Source of the DNA: Viridibacillus arvi
Lineage (GTDB): Bacteria; Bacillota; Bacilli; Bacillales_A; Planococcaceae
Direction: 5' to 3'
DNA length: 64,000 bases
Assembly: GCF_001274945.1 (NCBI RefSeq)
Contig: NZ_LILB01000009.1
Coordinates: 186,001-250,000 of the forward strand
In this document: one piece after another, positions 35,757 to 44,467 of the stretch
Layout: the number at the start of each line of letters is the position of its first letter
Numbering within the stretch: position 1 is the first letter of the stretch
The notes under the pieces: generated by a model
Seen by the model: only the letters and a program-made list of their open reading frames with translations
Databases searched by the model: none
Told to the model about the DNA's origin: nothing
Position numbers and translations under genes: made by a program

Positions 35757-35909
35757 CTAGCTCAAAAGTATGTGATGAATATCTTCAGGTATTGCTTGCA
35801 GATTAAGATTGGGTTCGTAAATCTGTTTATGCGTTAGCATTGCAAGGAATGAACCAATCAATCCTACTAGAAACGCGTTTATTATCGAAGTAATAATATA
35901 GTGATAATA
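35757..35909 (-). pseudogene. Possible remnant or start-less small ORF in the 35690-36093 gap
   Basis: On the minus strand about 50 codons are open up to TAG at 35757. The peptide has one hydrophobic helix (NAFLVGLIGSFLAML) and a polar tail ending IPEDIHHILLS, which looks coding, but no start with a ribosome site is present before the helix. It may be a decayed gene or chance. Nothing else but the DUF4064 terminator is visible in this gap. Confidence 0.2.
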
Positions 35910-36093
35910 TTAATTATCTCTAGGTGTAATATTCTTAGAGAACTTTAAAATCTTTTTGAATAGGGTGGGAAAAGCAATGTGAACTATTCTTGAACCTATT
36001 TCAAAATTGTCCGATTTTTTTGTTTACTAAGTAGTAATTGGGTCGAAAAGGTATAGAAAATGTGAAATAATGAATACTAAGGAGTGATATATA

Positions 36094-36543
36094 ATGGCAT
36101 GGAAAGAACAGACATTTGATGAGTTAACAACAACAGATCTATACCGCATATTGCAATTGCGCATAAACGTATTTGTAGTTGAGCAAAAGGCATATTATGC
36201 AGATCTGGATGACCATGATCAAAATTGTGTACATGTAACATATGAAAAGGACGGCAAACTAATTGCTTATGCACGAATTGTACCACCAGGCGAAAAATTT
36301 GAGATGGCTTCATTTGGACGGGTAATCGTTTTACCAGAAGCCAGAGGAACAGGGCTATCACAAGAACTCATAAAAAGAGTAATGGCAATTCTAGAACGCA
36401 ATTGGCCAGAAGCAGACCTATTTATAGAAGCTCAAGCCTATTTACAAAAATTCTACGGTGCATTTGGGTTTGAGGCTGTTTCGGAGGAATATATTATGGA
36501 ATGTTTACCTCATATAGATATGGTGTGTAAACGAAAAAAATAG
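36094..36543 (+). CDS. GNAT family N-acetyltransferase, ElaA-like
   Basis: A 149-residue ElaA/YjcF-type acetyltransferase. Diagnostic segments are the N-terminal LYRILQLRINVFVVEQ, the YADLDDHDQNCVHV acidic patch, LIAYARIVPPGEK, GRVIVLPEARGTGLSQELI with the acetyl-CoA loop, and QAQAYLQKFYGAFGF-like IEAQAYLQKFYGAFGFEAV near the end. The substrate is unknown. ATG 36094 follows AAGGAGTGATATATA. It stands alone. Confidence 0.9.
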   Translation: MAWKEQTFDELTTTDLYRILQLRINVFVVEQKAYYADLDDHDQNCVHVTYEKDGKLIAYARIVPPGEKFEMASFGRVIVLPEARGTGLSQELIKRVMAILERNWPEADLFIEAQAYLQKFYGAFGFEAVSEEYIMECLPHIDMVCKRKK

Positions 36544-36574
36544 TAGTATTTTGCAAGGTGAATTGAAATGTCAT

Positions 36575-36599
36575 GTTTAGTTATTTGGATATAAGGTAA
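36575..36599 (+). promoter_or_regulatory. Weak sigma-B-like promoter before the small YtxH-like gene
   Basis: GTTTAG, a 13-base spacer and AGGTAA resemble a sigma-B promoter with one mismatch in each element. Confidence 0.25.
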
Positions 36600-36644
36600 A
36601 TAACATAGTATGATGGAACAAAATATTGGAAGGAATGATGTTCA

Positions 36645-36968
36645 ATGGCAAAAGGTAAATCTTTAGTGATCGCTGGTATAGCAGCAGGTGCGTATGCATA
36701 TTTCCGAAAAAAAGAAAACCGTGATAAAGCGGTAGTGGCGTTCAATAATACAAAGGTAAAAGTAAATTCATTTATTGAAGCGCAAAAACACAATTATTCT
36801 GAGCTAACTGAAGCAGGACACCCAAACCCTTATGACGAGGGTGATTCTAGAATGGTAGATGAAGGGGCGCTAACTAGCGTTCAATATTATAATGCAGAGG
36901 TGCAGGATGATGGACAAGATAATTCTTTTGACGATCCTGAACAGCCTGCAGATGATAAAAAAAAATAA
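36645..36968 (+). CDS. Hypothetical protein with short N-terminal hydrophobic segment
   Basis: A 107-residue protein that I do not recognise. The N-terminus KSLVIAGIAAGAYAYFRKKENRDKAV has a short glycine/alanine-rich helix followed by basic residues, a plan seen in YtxH-like general stress proteins; the last 45 residues are acidic and low in complexity (DDGQDNSFDDPEQPADD). ATG 36645 is preceded by GGAAGGAATGATGTTCA, a usable ribosome site at long spacing. It ends just before a good terminator, supporting that it is a real gene. Confidence 0.65.
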   Translation: MAKGKSLVIAGIAAGAYAYFRKKENRDKAVVAFNNTKVKVNSFIEAQKHNYSELTEAGHPNPYDEGDSRMVDEGALTSVQYYNAEVQDDGQDNSFDDPEQPADDKKK

Positions 36969-36977
36969 TATTATAAA

Positions 36978-37015
36978 AGCCAACCGTAATTTGACTTACG
37001 GTTGGCTTTATTTTT
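36978..37015 (+). terminator. Terminator after the small hypothetical gene
   Basis: AGCCAACCGTAA and TTACGGTTGGCT perfect arms with a six-base loop, followed by TTATTTTTG. Confidence 0.9.
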
Positions 37016-37029
37016 GTATCAATAAATAC

Positions 37030-37083
37030 AAAAAAGAGGAGCCCAAATCTTCGGAATTTCAAAGATTTGAACAGCCTCTTTTA
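37030..37083 (-). terminator. Terminator of the succinate/acetate CoA-transferase gene (minus strand)
   Basis: On the minus strand, GAGG and CAAATCTT arms pair with AAGATTTG and CCTC across a small internal loop, followed by six T residues. Confidence 0.75.
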
Positions 37084-37094
37084 GAACTGAATTA

Positions 37095-38615
37095 TTATTT
37101 TACTTCTTCAAGTTCTGGAGTTAACATTTGACCGTATTTAGCAAGGTTTGTATGGAATTCAAATGCCTTTTCTAATACGTGAGGAGTTTGTCCACCACGT
37201 GCATTTGCTTCTTCTACATATGCATTTAATGCAGATTTGAATTTGGGGTGAGCACAGTTTTCAATAATTAGTGCTGCACGTTCACGAGGAGCAAGTCCGC
37301 GTAAATCAGCATAACCTTGTTCAGTTACAATTACGTCTACGTCATGTTCTGTATGGTCAACGTGAGATACGAATGGCACTACTGAAGAAATTTTGCCGCC
37401 TTTAGCGTATGATTTAGTAACGAAGATAGATACACGAGAATTACGTGTGAAGTCTCCTGATCCACCGATACCATTCATCATTTTCGTACCGCTTACGTGA
37501 GTTGAGTTTACGTTTCCGTATATATCAAGCTCAAGAGCAGTATTAATCGCGATTAATCCCATACGACGGATTAATTCTGGATGGTTAGAAATTTCTTGTG
37601 GACGTAATAATACTTTTTCTTTGTATTTTTCTAAATTGTGATAAACAGATTCCATTTTCTCTTGAGAAAGTGTTGTAGAGCAACCACTAGCAAATTTTAC
37701 TTTACCAGCATCGATTAAGTCGAATACAGCATCTTGTAAAACTTCAGAGTAAACTTCTAAATCCTTGAATTCAGAATCTAACATACCGTGAAGCACTGCG
37801 TTTGCAACTGAACCAACACCAGATTGCATTGGAGCAAGTTCTTCAGTTAAACGGCCTTCTTTAATTTCGTTACGTAAGAAACCAAGTAAGTGAGAAGCAA
37901 TTTGATCTGTTTCAGCATCTGGTGGTACGATTGCAGATTCAGAGTCTTCTTGATTTGTAATGACAATACCAGCGACTTTATCTAAATCTAAAGGAATACC
38001 GATTGTACCGATACGATCAGAAGCATTTAACAGTGGAATTGGACCACGTTCACCTTGATTATCTGGAATGTAGATATCATGCATACCTTCAAGAGCTGGA
38101 TAAGAAGCAAGGTTTAACTCGATAATTACTTTATCTGCAGTTTTTACGAAAATTGGTGAGTTACCAACAGAAGTAGTTGGAATTAACATACCATCTTCAG
38201 TAATTGCTACTGCTTCAATGATAGCTACGTCTACGCCTTTCATAGCGCCTTGACGTAAGTACTCAGCAGTAATAGATAAATGTTGATCGATATAGTACAT
38301 GTCACCATTGTTAATATGACCACGCATAGCGCTATCAGATTGGAAAGGTACACGTTTACCAATAATACCAGCATCAGACATAATAGTATCGATATCAGAT
38401 CCTAGAGATGCACCTGTATATACATCAACTTTGAACTTTTCGTTTTTAGAGCGCTCTACTAAAGCCATTGGTACTGCTTTTGCGTCTCCTGAACGTGTGA
38501 AGCCACTTAGACCTAGTGCCATACCATCTTGAATGAAAGATGCAGCCTCCTCAGCTGTAATTACCTTTTTCGCAAGTTCTGCATGACGAAGTCTTTCTTC
38601 GATTTTTACTGTCAT
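37095..38615 (-). CDS. Acetyl-CoA hydrolase / succinyl-CoA:acetate CoA-transferase family enzyme
   Basis: A 506-residue enzyme of the Cat1/AarC class that exchanges CoA between acyl groups, often succinate, acetate or propionate. Family segments are visible: ALGLSGFTRSGDAKAVP near residue 35, PIPLLNASDRIGTIGIPLD, the LEVYSEVLQDAVFDLIDAG segment that should contain the catalytic glutamate, KFASGCSTTLS, and GIGGSGDFTRNSR near 390. The start is ATG 38615, which follows GAGAGGATGATAGTA; the ATG at 38624 overlaps that site. The next gene upstream on the same strand is a LytTR regulator, and this neighbour pair suggests control of acid metabolism. Confidence 0.9.
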   Translation of the reverse strand: MTVKIEERLRHAELAKKVITAEEAASFIQDGMALGLSGFTRSGDAKAVPMALVERSKNEKFKVDVYTGASLGSDIDTIMSDAGIIGKRVPFQSDSAMRGHINNGDMYYIDQHLSITAEYLRQGAMKGVDVAIIEAVAITEDGMLIPTTSVGNSPIFVKTADKVIIELNLASYPALEGMHDIYIPDNQGERGPIPLLNASDRIGTIGIPLDLDKVAGIVITNQEDSESAIVPPDAETDQIASHLLGFLRNEIKEGRLTEELAPMQSGVGSVANAVLHGMLDSEFKDLEVYSEVLQDAVFDLIDAGKVKFASGCSTTLSQEKMESVYHNLEKYKEKVLLRPQEISNHPELIRRMGLIAINTALELDIYGNVNSTHVSGTKMMNGIGGSGDFTRNSRVSIFVTKSYAKGGKISSVVPFVSHVDHTEHDVDVIVTEQGYADLRGLAPRERAALIIENCAHPKFKSALNAYVEEANARGGQTPHVLEKAFEFHTNLAKYGQMLTPELEEVK

Positions 38616-38740
38616 TACTATCATCCTCTCTGCTTAATGAATGCTTTTTAATCATTATTACATAAAATTTCTGTTTCTATAAAATAGCCAGGAATGAATA
38701 TTATACCTATTTTTTATATTATCATCGAATTGTCACATTT

Positions 38741-38799
38741 GCTCGAAAAAAGCATGAAAAGGCTTAAAACTAGCTCGAAAGAGAAAAAAAGTGCATGAA
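38741..38799. repeat. Imperfect direct repeats between LytTR and CoA-transferase genes
   Basis: GCTCGAAA occurs at 38741-38748 and 38773-38780, and GCATGAA at 38752-38758 and 38793-38799. They could be binding sites of the neighbouring LytTR regulator, whose targets are usually direct repeats, but the spacing between the copies is not constant. Confidence 0.3.
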
Positions 38800-38801
38800 C
38801 G

Positions 38802-38833
38802 AGAAAAAGCTGCCTTAAAAGACAGCTTTTTCT
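38802..38833 (-). terminator. Terminator after the LytTR regulator gene (minus strand)
   Basis: AGAAAAAGCTGTCTT and AAGGCAGCTTTTTCT arms on the minus strand; the stem itself ends in a T-rich run. Confidence 0.7.
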
Positions 38834-38842
38834 TATGTTTAC

Positions 38843-39493
38843 TTAGAATCCCAGTGAACGACGGAAATAGCTTGCGTAACGTTGACTGACAGGAATTCTT
38901 GTCCCATCTTTCATAATTAATAAGAAGGTTGAATGAGAATCTGGTTGGATTTCTTCAATAAAATCGATATTAACAATGTATGAACGATGGCAACGGATGA
39001 AAGAGTCCGGAGATAAGAAAAGCTCTAGATCACTTAAGTTCAAACGATGGTAGCCTTCTTTGTGCATTGTTTTCACAAAAGTTTTACGTAGTTGAGTTTC
39101 TAAATAGATAACCTCTTTATGTTTGACAGGGTACCAACAGTCATCAATTTTAATCGTAATGTAGTTTGTAAGGAAAGGAGATGGCTTTTGTGGAAAAATA
39201 GCTGTAATAGCCCCTTTGGTTTCCCCTTCTTCCATTAACGGGATACTCATTCCATAGTAAGGAACGCCGAACACTTCAGGTTCGATAAATGAATTGATTT
39301 TTTGTCCGTAACGAAGAGCTTGGTGAGTTGCTGAACCTTCAGGGATTAAATCACCCGGTTTGATTTTTAAATCAACTTTTTTGCTTGGCTGATAATATAA
39401 GTATTCTTCAGTATCTGAAATAACGATTGAAGTGTTATCAGGGAAAAACTCCTTAATAATCTGTATCAATTCCTCGATAGATCGTGGATCCAT
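38843..39493 (-). CDS. LytTR family transcriptional regulator with N-terminal PAS/GAF-like sensor
   Basis: A 216-residue regulator. The C-terminal 95 residues form a LytTR DNA-binding domain, seen in HKEVIYLETQLRKTFVKT, RLNLSDLELFLSPDSFIRCHRSYIVNIDFI and DGTRIPVSQRYASYFR. The N-terminal 110 residues look like a small-ligand sensor (GSATHQALRYGQKINSFIEPEVFGVPYYGMSIPL), as in PrdR/PAS-like domains of sigma-54 activators, rather than a receiver domain, and no kinase partner is nearby. It lies 228 bases upstream of a CoA-transferase gene on the same strand but a terminator separates them, so it is more likely its regulator than an operon partner. Confidence 0.85.
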   Translation of the reverse strand: MDPRSIEELIQIIKEFFPDNTSIVISDTEEYLYYQPSKKVDLKIKPGDLIPEGSATHQALRYGQKINSFIEPEVFGVPYYGMSIPLMEEGETKGAITAIFPQKPSPFLTNYITIKIDDCWYPVKHKEVIYLETQLRKTFVKTMHKEGYHRLNLSDLELFLSPDSFIRCHRSYIVNIDFIEEIQPDSHSTFLLIMKDGTRIPVSQRYASYFRRSLGF

Positions 39494-39917
39494 AAATCCT
39501 TACCCCGTTTCTTTCCATTCTTAAGTTCTTTCCTAACATTTTACTATAGTTTAAAGAGGAATTTAAGTAAATAGAATGATTGGAATTTTGAAAAATTATT
39601 TGTTGAATTTTGGGTGAAACAAAAGGTACATACTATGCTTAGTTCATACTATAGTTTTGTCATAAGAGTTTGTAAAGAATTGTAGCTTACATGCCAATAT
39701 GAATAAAAAATATGCCCTTTAATTATTATTAATGGATAAATTATGTATAATATATATAAATCACCTGTAAAATTAGTGAGAATAACGACCTATAATATCT
39801 TTTTTTACAAATTTTGCTTAGAAAGGCATAAAACTATTTTCATATTACCAATTTCGTTATATAGTTATTTAAAGTCTATTATAAAACATGCGCATATTGT
39901 AGAAAGATGGGGAGTAT
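39494..39917. other. AT-rich divergent intergenic region with a short direct repeat
   Basis: No supported gene. CATACTAT is repeated at 39629-39636 and 39645-39652, spaced by 16 bases, in the area where promoters of the LytTR and AraC genes should lie. A small open frame starting near 39743 overlaps the AraC gene and has no ribosome site. Confidence 0.4.
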
Positions 39918-40703
39918 ATGCTACAACACCAATATTCTATTTCAGAAGCTATTTCAAAGAGGTATTTCCAAGAGATTGAAACGATGAACCGTTATGAGGG
40001 TATTGAAAGATTTTTTGAAATTGAGTCCCAATTGTTGAGAGAGATTTATCAACTAGAGGCTGAAGCTTCTAAGGAATCTTTGCGTCGTCTTATCGATATA
40101 CTATCAGAGCGATCAGGGAAGCATTTTTTCAGAGCAATCAGGCATTATTTTGTTGTACTTTCATCAGTAGTCACCAGAAGGCTTATTGAAAACCAGGCAC
40201 CATCTAAAAAGGCATTTGCCTTTAACGCCGCTTGCGTTGAGATGATTGATCAACGTATGAATGATGCAGAATTTTTGCAGTTTGCGGATGATTTAATAGA
40301 GTTCTATATTTATGTGATTTCTGAAAGAAAACAACCTTCTTACAAGCATCAAACCGTCAATAAAGTCATTATGTTTATCGATGATGAGGTGGAGACAGAC
40401 TTATCCGTAGAAGATATTGCTTTGTACTTTACAATCAGTACAAGCCATCTGTCGCGTATCTTTAAGGAGCATGTGGGAATTACATTAGTAGAGTATTTGA
40501 ACGTAAGACGTGTAGAAGAATCGCAGTATTACTTAAGGCATACAAATAAAAGTATTTCAGATATTTCAGAGCAATTTCACTTCTGTAACCAGAGCTACTA
40601 TACACGTATTTTCAAGAAGTATGTGGGGCTGACACCAAAGCACTTTAGGGATCAACCAAATCACGAGTACTTTCGTTTTCAACTGCCAGACCGAAATATT
40701 TGA
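39918..40703 (+). CDS. AraC family transcriptional regulator
   Basis: A 261-residue regulator. The C-terminal 100 residues carry two HTH motifs of the AraC type: LSVEDIALYFTISTSHLSRIFKEHVGIT and the second, SISDISEQFHFCNQSYYTRIFKKYVGLTPKHFR. The N-terminal 150 residues are helical and do not resemble a cupin or receiver domain, so the signal is unknown. ATG 39918 follows ATGGGGAGTAT. It is followed after 92 bases by yidC without a clear terminator, but a promoter-like sequence precedes yidC, so they need not be cotranscribed. Confidence 0.85.
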   Translation: MLQHQYSISEAISKRYFQEIETMNRYEGIERFFEIESQLLREIYQLEAEASKESLRRLIDILSERSGKHFFRAIRHYFVVLSSVVTRRLIENQAPSKKAFAFNAACVEMIDQRMNDAEFLQFADDLIEFYIYVISERKQPSYKHQTVNKVIMFIDDEVETDLSVEDIALYFTISTSHLSRIFKEHVGITLVEYLNVRRVEESQYYLRHTNKSISDISEQFHFCNQSYYTRIFKKYVGLTPKHFRDQPNHEYFRFQLPDRNI

Positions 40704-40795
40704 AAATATTGATAGTTTGCTTCTTCTTTGATTTGATATGTACCTTATATTTAAGGTATACTTCACTATAGTTTGAGAAATTGTAGGTGAGAAAA

Positions 40796-41560
40796 TTGAA
40801 GAAGAAACTTGGGTTACTCTCAATGCTTGGTTTAACGCCATTTGTGCTAGCTGGTTGTGATTCAGTGAAAAACCAAGAAGGCTTTTTTTATAGCTTGTTC
40901 GTAAAGCCAATGGAATTTGTTTTAGATTTCTTTGGAAATACGTTATTTACAGATAGTTACGGATTGGCGATCATCTTAATTACGGTTCTTATTCGACTTA
41001 TCTTGATGCCGTTTATGCTTAAAAACTATAAGCATCAACAAGGTATGAAGACGAAAATGGATAAGTTAAAACCTGAAATGGATGATATCCAAAAGAAATT
41101 AAAAGCAGCAAAAACAAAAGAAGAACAAATGGCATTGCAACAAGAAATGATGGGTTTATATCGTAAACATGGAGTCAATCCATTGAATATGGGTTGTTTA
41201 CCAGTAGTGATACAAATGCCAATCATCATGGGTCTTTATTATGCAATCCTTTATTCAACTGAGGTTCAAGCCCATCAATTCTTATGGTTTAGCCTAGGTA
41301 AACCAGATATTATTATGACTTTGGTTGCTGGTGCGATTTATTTCGTTCAAGCACAAGTATCGTTATGGACTGTTCCTGAACAGCAAAAATCGCAAATGAA
41401 ATTGATGATGTATATTTCACCAATTATGATTATGTTCATCTCATTCTCTAGTATGGCAGCATTACCACTTTATTGGTCTGTCAGCGGTGCGATTTTAATA
41501 TTCCAAACATACCTTGGTCGTAAGTTCTATTCGCAACATCCAGAAAAAGCAGCAGAATAG
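40796..41560 (+). CDS. yidC: YidC/Oxa1 family membrane insertase, lipoprotein type
   Basis: Inserts proteins into the cytoplasmic membrane. The 254-residue protein has a lipoprotein signal with lipobox VLAGC near residues 17-21, as in SpoIIIJ/YqjG of B. subtilis, then the conserved core: YGLAIILITVLIRLILMP (with the pore arginine), a cytosolic charged hairpin (KLKPEMDDIQKKLKAAKTKEEQ), and NPLNMGCLPVVIQMPIIMGLYYAI. TTG 40796 follows AGGTGAG at proper distance; the GTG at 40787 is part of that site. It is not next to rnpA/jag, so it is probably the second, non-sporulation-operon copy. Confidence 0.93.
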   Translation: MKKKLGLLSMLGLTPFVLAGCDSVKNQEGFFYSLFVKPMEFVLDFFGNTLFTDSYGLAIILITVLIRLILMPFMLKNYKHQQGMKTKMDKLKPEMDDIQKKLKAAKTKEEQMALQQEMMGLYRKHGVNPLNMGCLPVVIQMPIIMGLYYAILYSTEVQAHQFLWFSLGKPDIIMTLVAGAIYFVQAQVSLWTVPEQQKSQMKLMMYISPIMIMFISFSSMAALPLYWSVSGAILIFQTYLGRKFYSQHPEKAAE

Positions 41561-41570
41561 TAATACAATG

Positions 41571-41599
41571 ATCGGGGCAGATAGTGTCCCGATTTTTTT
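41571..41599 (+). terminator. Terminator hairpin abutting a ribosome-binding site
   Basis: ATCGGGGCA and TGTCCCGAT arms with a five-base loop and seven T residues, followed directly by GGAGG of the next gene. It ends yidC transcription, at least partly. Confidence 0.78.
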
Positions 41600-41612
41600 G
41601 GAGGAAAATACT

Positions 41613-41858
41613 TTGAAAGCAAAACAAATTACCGGTGTACTTGTTGTCATTACGAGTTTATTGGCTCTATATTTCATCATTAAACAGAACTTTAATGTAG
41701 CTATACTCTTCATGACATTAATGTTCACCGTGACAAATGGATTTAGAGCAAAAGATTTTAAGGAAAAAGGTTTTGAAAAAGAGGCAAAATGGATGCGAGG
41801 AATGTCTATTTTCTTCGGTGTAGCTACGTTAGCAATTTTAGTAGTGAATTTCATATAA
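41613..41858 (+). CDS. Small membrane protein of unknown function
   Basis: An 81-residue protein with three hydrophobic helices: residues 5-21, 23-40 and 62-80, separated by a basic loop (RAKDFKEKGFEKEAKWMRG). I do not recognise the family. The start is TTG 41613, five bases after GGAGGAAA; the open frame extends upstream over the yidC end but without a site. It comes directly after a terminator hairpin, so its expression may depend on read-through. A terminator also follows. Confidence 0.65.
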   Translation: MKAKQITGVLVVITSLLALYFIIKQNFNVAILFMTLMFTVTNGFRAKDFKEKGFEKEAKWMRGMSIFFGVATLAILVVNFI

Positions 41859-41868
41859 CCTTATTATG

Positions 41869-41905
41869 AAACGGTATCTTGCGATTGCTAGATATCGTTT
41901 TTATT
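41869..41905 (+). terminator. Terminator after the small membrane protein gene
   Basis: AAACGGTATCT and AGATATCGTTT arms with one mismatch, followed by TTATTG. Confidence 0.65.
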
Positions 41906-42027
41906 GTTAAACGAAACATTACTGCAAATAAATCGTCTATATAAAAGAGAATTGGTAATTGGTAATTCAATAGGATCACTATAAAGTGATGAAAAATATA
42001 CAAAAGAAGGATAGGTATTGATTTGTA

Positions 42028-42783
42028 ATGAGTAAAAATAACCATATCGAATTTCCATTTAAGATGATGGCTTCATTTGCCGTTTTTGCGCTGATGATGT
42101 CAGGTTGTGGAAATGAAAATACCGAAAATAAGGATGAACAATCATCAAAAACAACTGAAACATTCCAAGAGGATTTAGAAAAGAAAGATCCCCCAAAAAA
42201 TGAACAAGAAGTAGAACGTGATGCTGGTGGCTATATTGTGGGACAAGAACTTCCTAAAGAAGCAACTTATATAAGCGATCTGTTAATCGCGAGTAAAAGG
42301 TATCCTTTACCTGCTGATTTTGCTCCAGGTGAAGATCCTGAAGCACGTGCAGCTTTTGAAGAATTAAATGCTGCTGCTGTACTTGAAGGATATACTTTTA
42401 ATGCTTTTAGTACTTATCGTTCTTATGATCGTCAAGTTGAGTTGTATGCGAATTATGTAAATAGGGACGGCAAAGAGGCAGCAGATACATATAGTGCTCG
42501 TCCTGGTTATTCTGAACATCAAACAGGGTTAGCTTTTGATATCGGTGAGGTAGGAAATGAACAGCTTTTTGCCGATGAAGGTTTCGGTACAACTGCAGCA
42601 GGGCAATGGCTTGAAAAAAATGCCCATAAATATGGTTTTATCATGCGCTATCCAGAAGGAAAAGAAGATGTTACAGGTTATATGCATGAATCTTGGCATT
42701 TCCGTTATGTAGGTAAAGATATTGCTAAAGATATCTATAAAAATAAAAGTACATTAGAAGAATACTTAGAAATCGAAAAATAA
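42028..42783 (+). CDS. VanY/M15B family D-alanyl-D-alanine carboxypeptidase lipoprotein
   Basis: A 251-residue membrane-anchored zinc peptidase that trims peptidoglycan stem peptides. A signal with lipobox MMSGC (cysteine near residue 27) is followed by a polar linker rich in Glu/Lys and then the M15B domain: FSTYRSYDRQVELYANYV, the zinc-binding SEHQTGLAFDIG near residues 161-172, and ESWHFRYVG near 224-232 with the second histidine. It may have D,D- or L,D-carboxypeptidase activity. The ribosome site (AAGGATAGG) is weak and far from ATG 42028, but no better start keeps the signal peptide. Confidence 0.88.
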   Translation: MSKNNHIEFPFKMMASFAVFALMMSGCGNENTENKDEQSSKTTETFQEDLEKKDPPKNEQEVERDAGGYIVGQELPKEATYISDLLIASKRYPLPADFAPGEDPEARAAFEELNAAAVLEGYTFNAFSTYRSYDRQVELYANYVNRDGKEAADTYSARPGYSEHQTGLAFDIGEVGNEQLFADEGFGTTAAGQWLEKNAHKYGFIMRYPEGKEDVTGYMHESWHFRYVGKDIAKDIYKNKSTLEEYLEIEK

Positions 42784-42799
42784 AATACTATACAATAGG

Positions 42800-42836
42800 A
42801 AAGCCTTCTGAATATAAATTCAGAAGGCTTTTATTG
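42800..42836. terminator. Bidirectional terminator between the VanY-like gene and cls
   Basis: AAAGCCTTCTGAAT and ATTCAGAAGGCTTT are perfect arms with a four-base loop; T-rich on the plus side, and usable by the convergent cls gene. Confidence 0.88.
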
Positions 42837-42837
42837 T

Positions 42838-44292
42838 TTATAAAATTGGTGATAGTAACCGAGATATTGATTCTTTCATTTTAATAATACGAGAACGGTT
42901 AGCGTATCTTTCAGGTGTTAATTCTGTACTTAACTGCATATCTTGCTCAAATAGTTCTGCTAATTGATGGGAAGTTTCTCGATCATAGATAAATGCATTT
43001 ACCTCAAAATTCAGTTTGAAGCTACGGAAGTCGATATTAGCTGTACCTACTGTGGAGGCTTCATCATCAATAACGATCATTTTTGAATGCAAGAAGCCAT
43101 TTTCATAAATGTAGATTTTAGCCCCAGCTTTAATGAGTTGCCCAATATATGAATAGGTTGCCCAGTAAACAAACATATGATCAGGTTTGTTAGGAATCAT
43201 AATACGCACATCAATTCCTGATAAACAAGCAATCCTAACTGCATCCATAAAACTATCATCAGGAATGAAATATGGTGTTTGAATATAAACGTACTTCTTA
43301 GCCATACCAATTAATTTTACATAGCCGATTTTAATTTGTTCCCATTCTGAATCAGGACCACTAGAAACTATTTGCAAACCAACTTCACCTTTACGGGAAA
43401 AAGTAGGGAAATATCGATCAGAATATTCAATATCCTGGTTATCAGATGCTTGATTCCAGTCTAAAATGAAGCGAGTTTGAAGTGGATGTACAGAACTTCC
43501 TTCTATACGTAAATGTGTGTCACGCCAGTAACCAAATTTTTTGTTTAATCCAAGATACTCATCACCGACGTTAAACCCGCCGATGTATCCAGTCCGACCA
43601 TCCACTATAACAAGCTTGCGATGATTTCGGTAATTCAAACGGGGGTTAATGAGAGGTAAAATTGATGGGAAAAATACTTCCACTTCACCACCGGCCTCTA
43701 TCAACTCCTTGAAATGTCGTTTGTGTACTCCTCTAGAACCCATCTCATCATATAATACTCTTACTTGTATTCCTTGCTTTGCTTTCTTTATTAATTCATT
43801 GTATATATGTCTTCCCAAGTTATCCATTTTGAAAATATAGTATTGAATATGGATATGGTCCTTTGCAGTTTCAATATCTTTTAGCAAGGCTTTAAATTTT
43901 TCAGCACCATCAGAATAAATCTTCACAGAGTTATCTTGTGTTAGTACGGCATGATTTGTACTGAGGTGCATATAGATAAGATCTTTATAATGAGCTGCAT
44001 CATCTAAACGGTATTCAAACGTACTATCTTCAATTGCCTCCATTTGATAATCGATTAGTTTTTCAATCCCAATTTTCTTGCGACCTTCCCATCGGAAAAG
44101 GTGCTTTTTACGTAATTTGCGACCTAATAATAAATATAGTATGAAACCGCCTACTGGGAAAAAGAAAAGGACTAATATCCAAGCCCATGTCGAGGAAGGC
44201 TCACGTCGTTCTAAAAATATAATGGGGATTGCTAATAAGATGTTCAACGATAAGATGAGGGATACCATAAATGAAAATAATGTTACAACCAT
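42838..44292 (-). CDS. cls: Cardiolipin synthase
   Basis: Joins two phosphatidylglycerol molecules into cardiolipin at the membrane. The 484-residue protein has two N-terminal helices (about residues 5-25 and 36-55), then two phospholipase D-type HKD motifs: NHRKLVIVDGRTGYIGGFNVGDE near residue 220 and LHSKMIVIDDEASTVGTANIDFRSF near 400. The minus-strand ATG follows GAAGGTGTAGCGT. Single gene, convergent with the VanY-like gene and divergent from tcyP. Confidence 0.95.
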   Translation of the reverse strand: MVVTLFSFMVSLILSLNILLAIPIIFLERREPSSTWAWILVLFFFPVGGFILYLLLGRKLRKKHLFRWEGRKKIGIEKLIDYQMEAIEDSTFEYRLDDAAHYKDLIYMHLSTNHAVLTQDNSVKIYSDGAEKFKALLKDIETAKDHIHIQYYIFKMDNLGRHIYNELIKKAKQGIQVRVLYDEMGSRGVHKRHFKELIEAGGEVEVFFPSILPLINPRLNYRNHRKLVIVDGRTGYIGGFNVGDEYLGLNKKFGYWRDTHLRIEGSSVHPLQTRFILDWNQASDNQDIEYSDRYFPTFSRKGEVGLQIVSSGPDSEWEQIKIGYVKLIGMAKKYVYIQTPYFIPDDSFMDAVRIACLSGIDVRIMIPNKPDHMFVYWATYSYIGQLIKAGAKIYIYENGFLHSKMIVIDDEASTVGTANIDFRSFKLNFEVNAFIYDRETSHQLAELFEQDMQLSTELTPERYANRSRIIKMKESISRLLSPIL

Positions 44293-44392
44293 ACGCTACA
44301 CCTTCTTCCATTATTTCTTTTCTTTAGTATATCTTATAAATCTGCAAGAAAGAAGAATATAAAGTCTACCTACAAGTTTCTTTAAAACCTAC

Positions 44393-44421
44393 TTGACCGA
44401 TAGGTATTAATGGTTTATGGT
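44393..44421 (+). promoter_or_regulatory. Sigma-A promoter of tcyP
   Basis: TTGACC (44393-44398), 17-base spacer, TATGGT (44416-44421). Downstream, TATTCTATATA is repeated at 44421-44431 and 44445-44455 and may be an operator or chance. Confidence 0.55.
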
Positions 44422-44467
44422 ATTCTATATATTTATCATTCTGTTATTCTATATAGGAGGATTTACT

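Noticed and set aside
39743-39979. 78-codon open frame on the plus strand before the AraC regulator
   Set aside because: No ribosome site, AT-driven composition, and it overlaps the start of the well-supported AraC gene in another frame.
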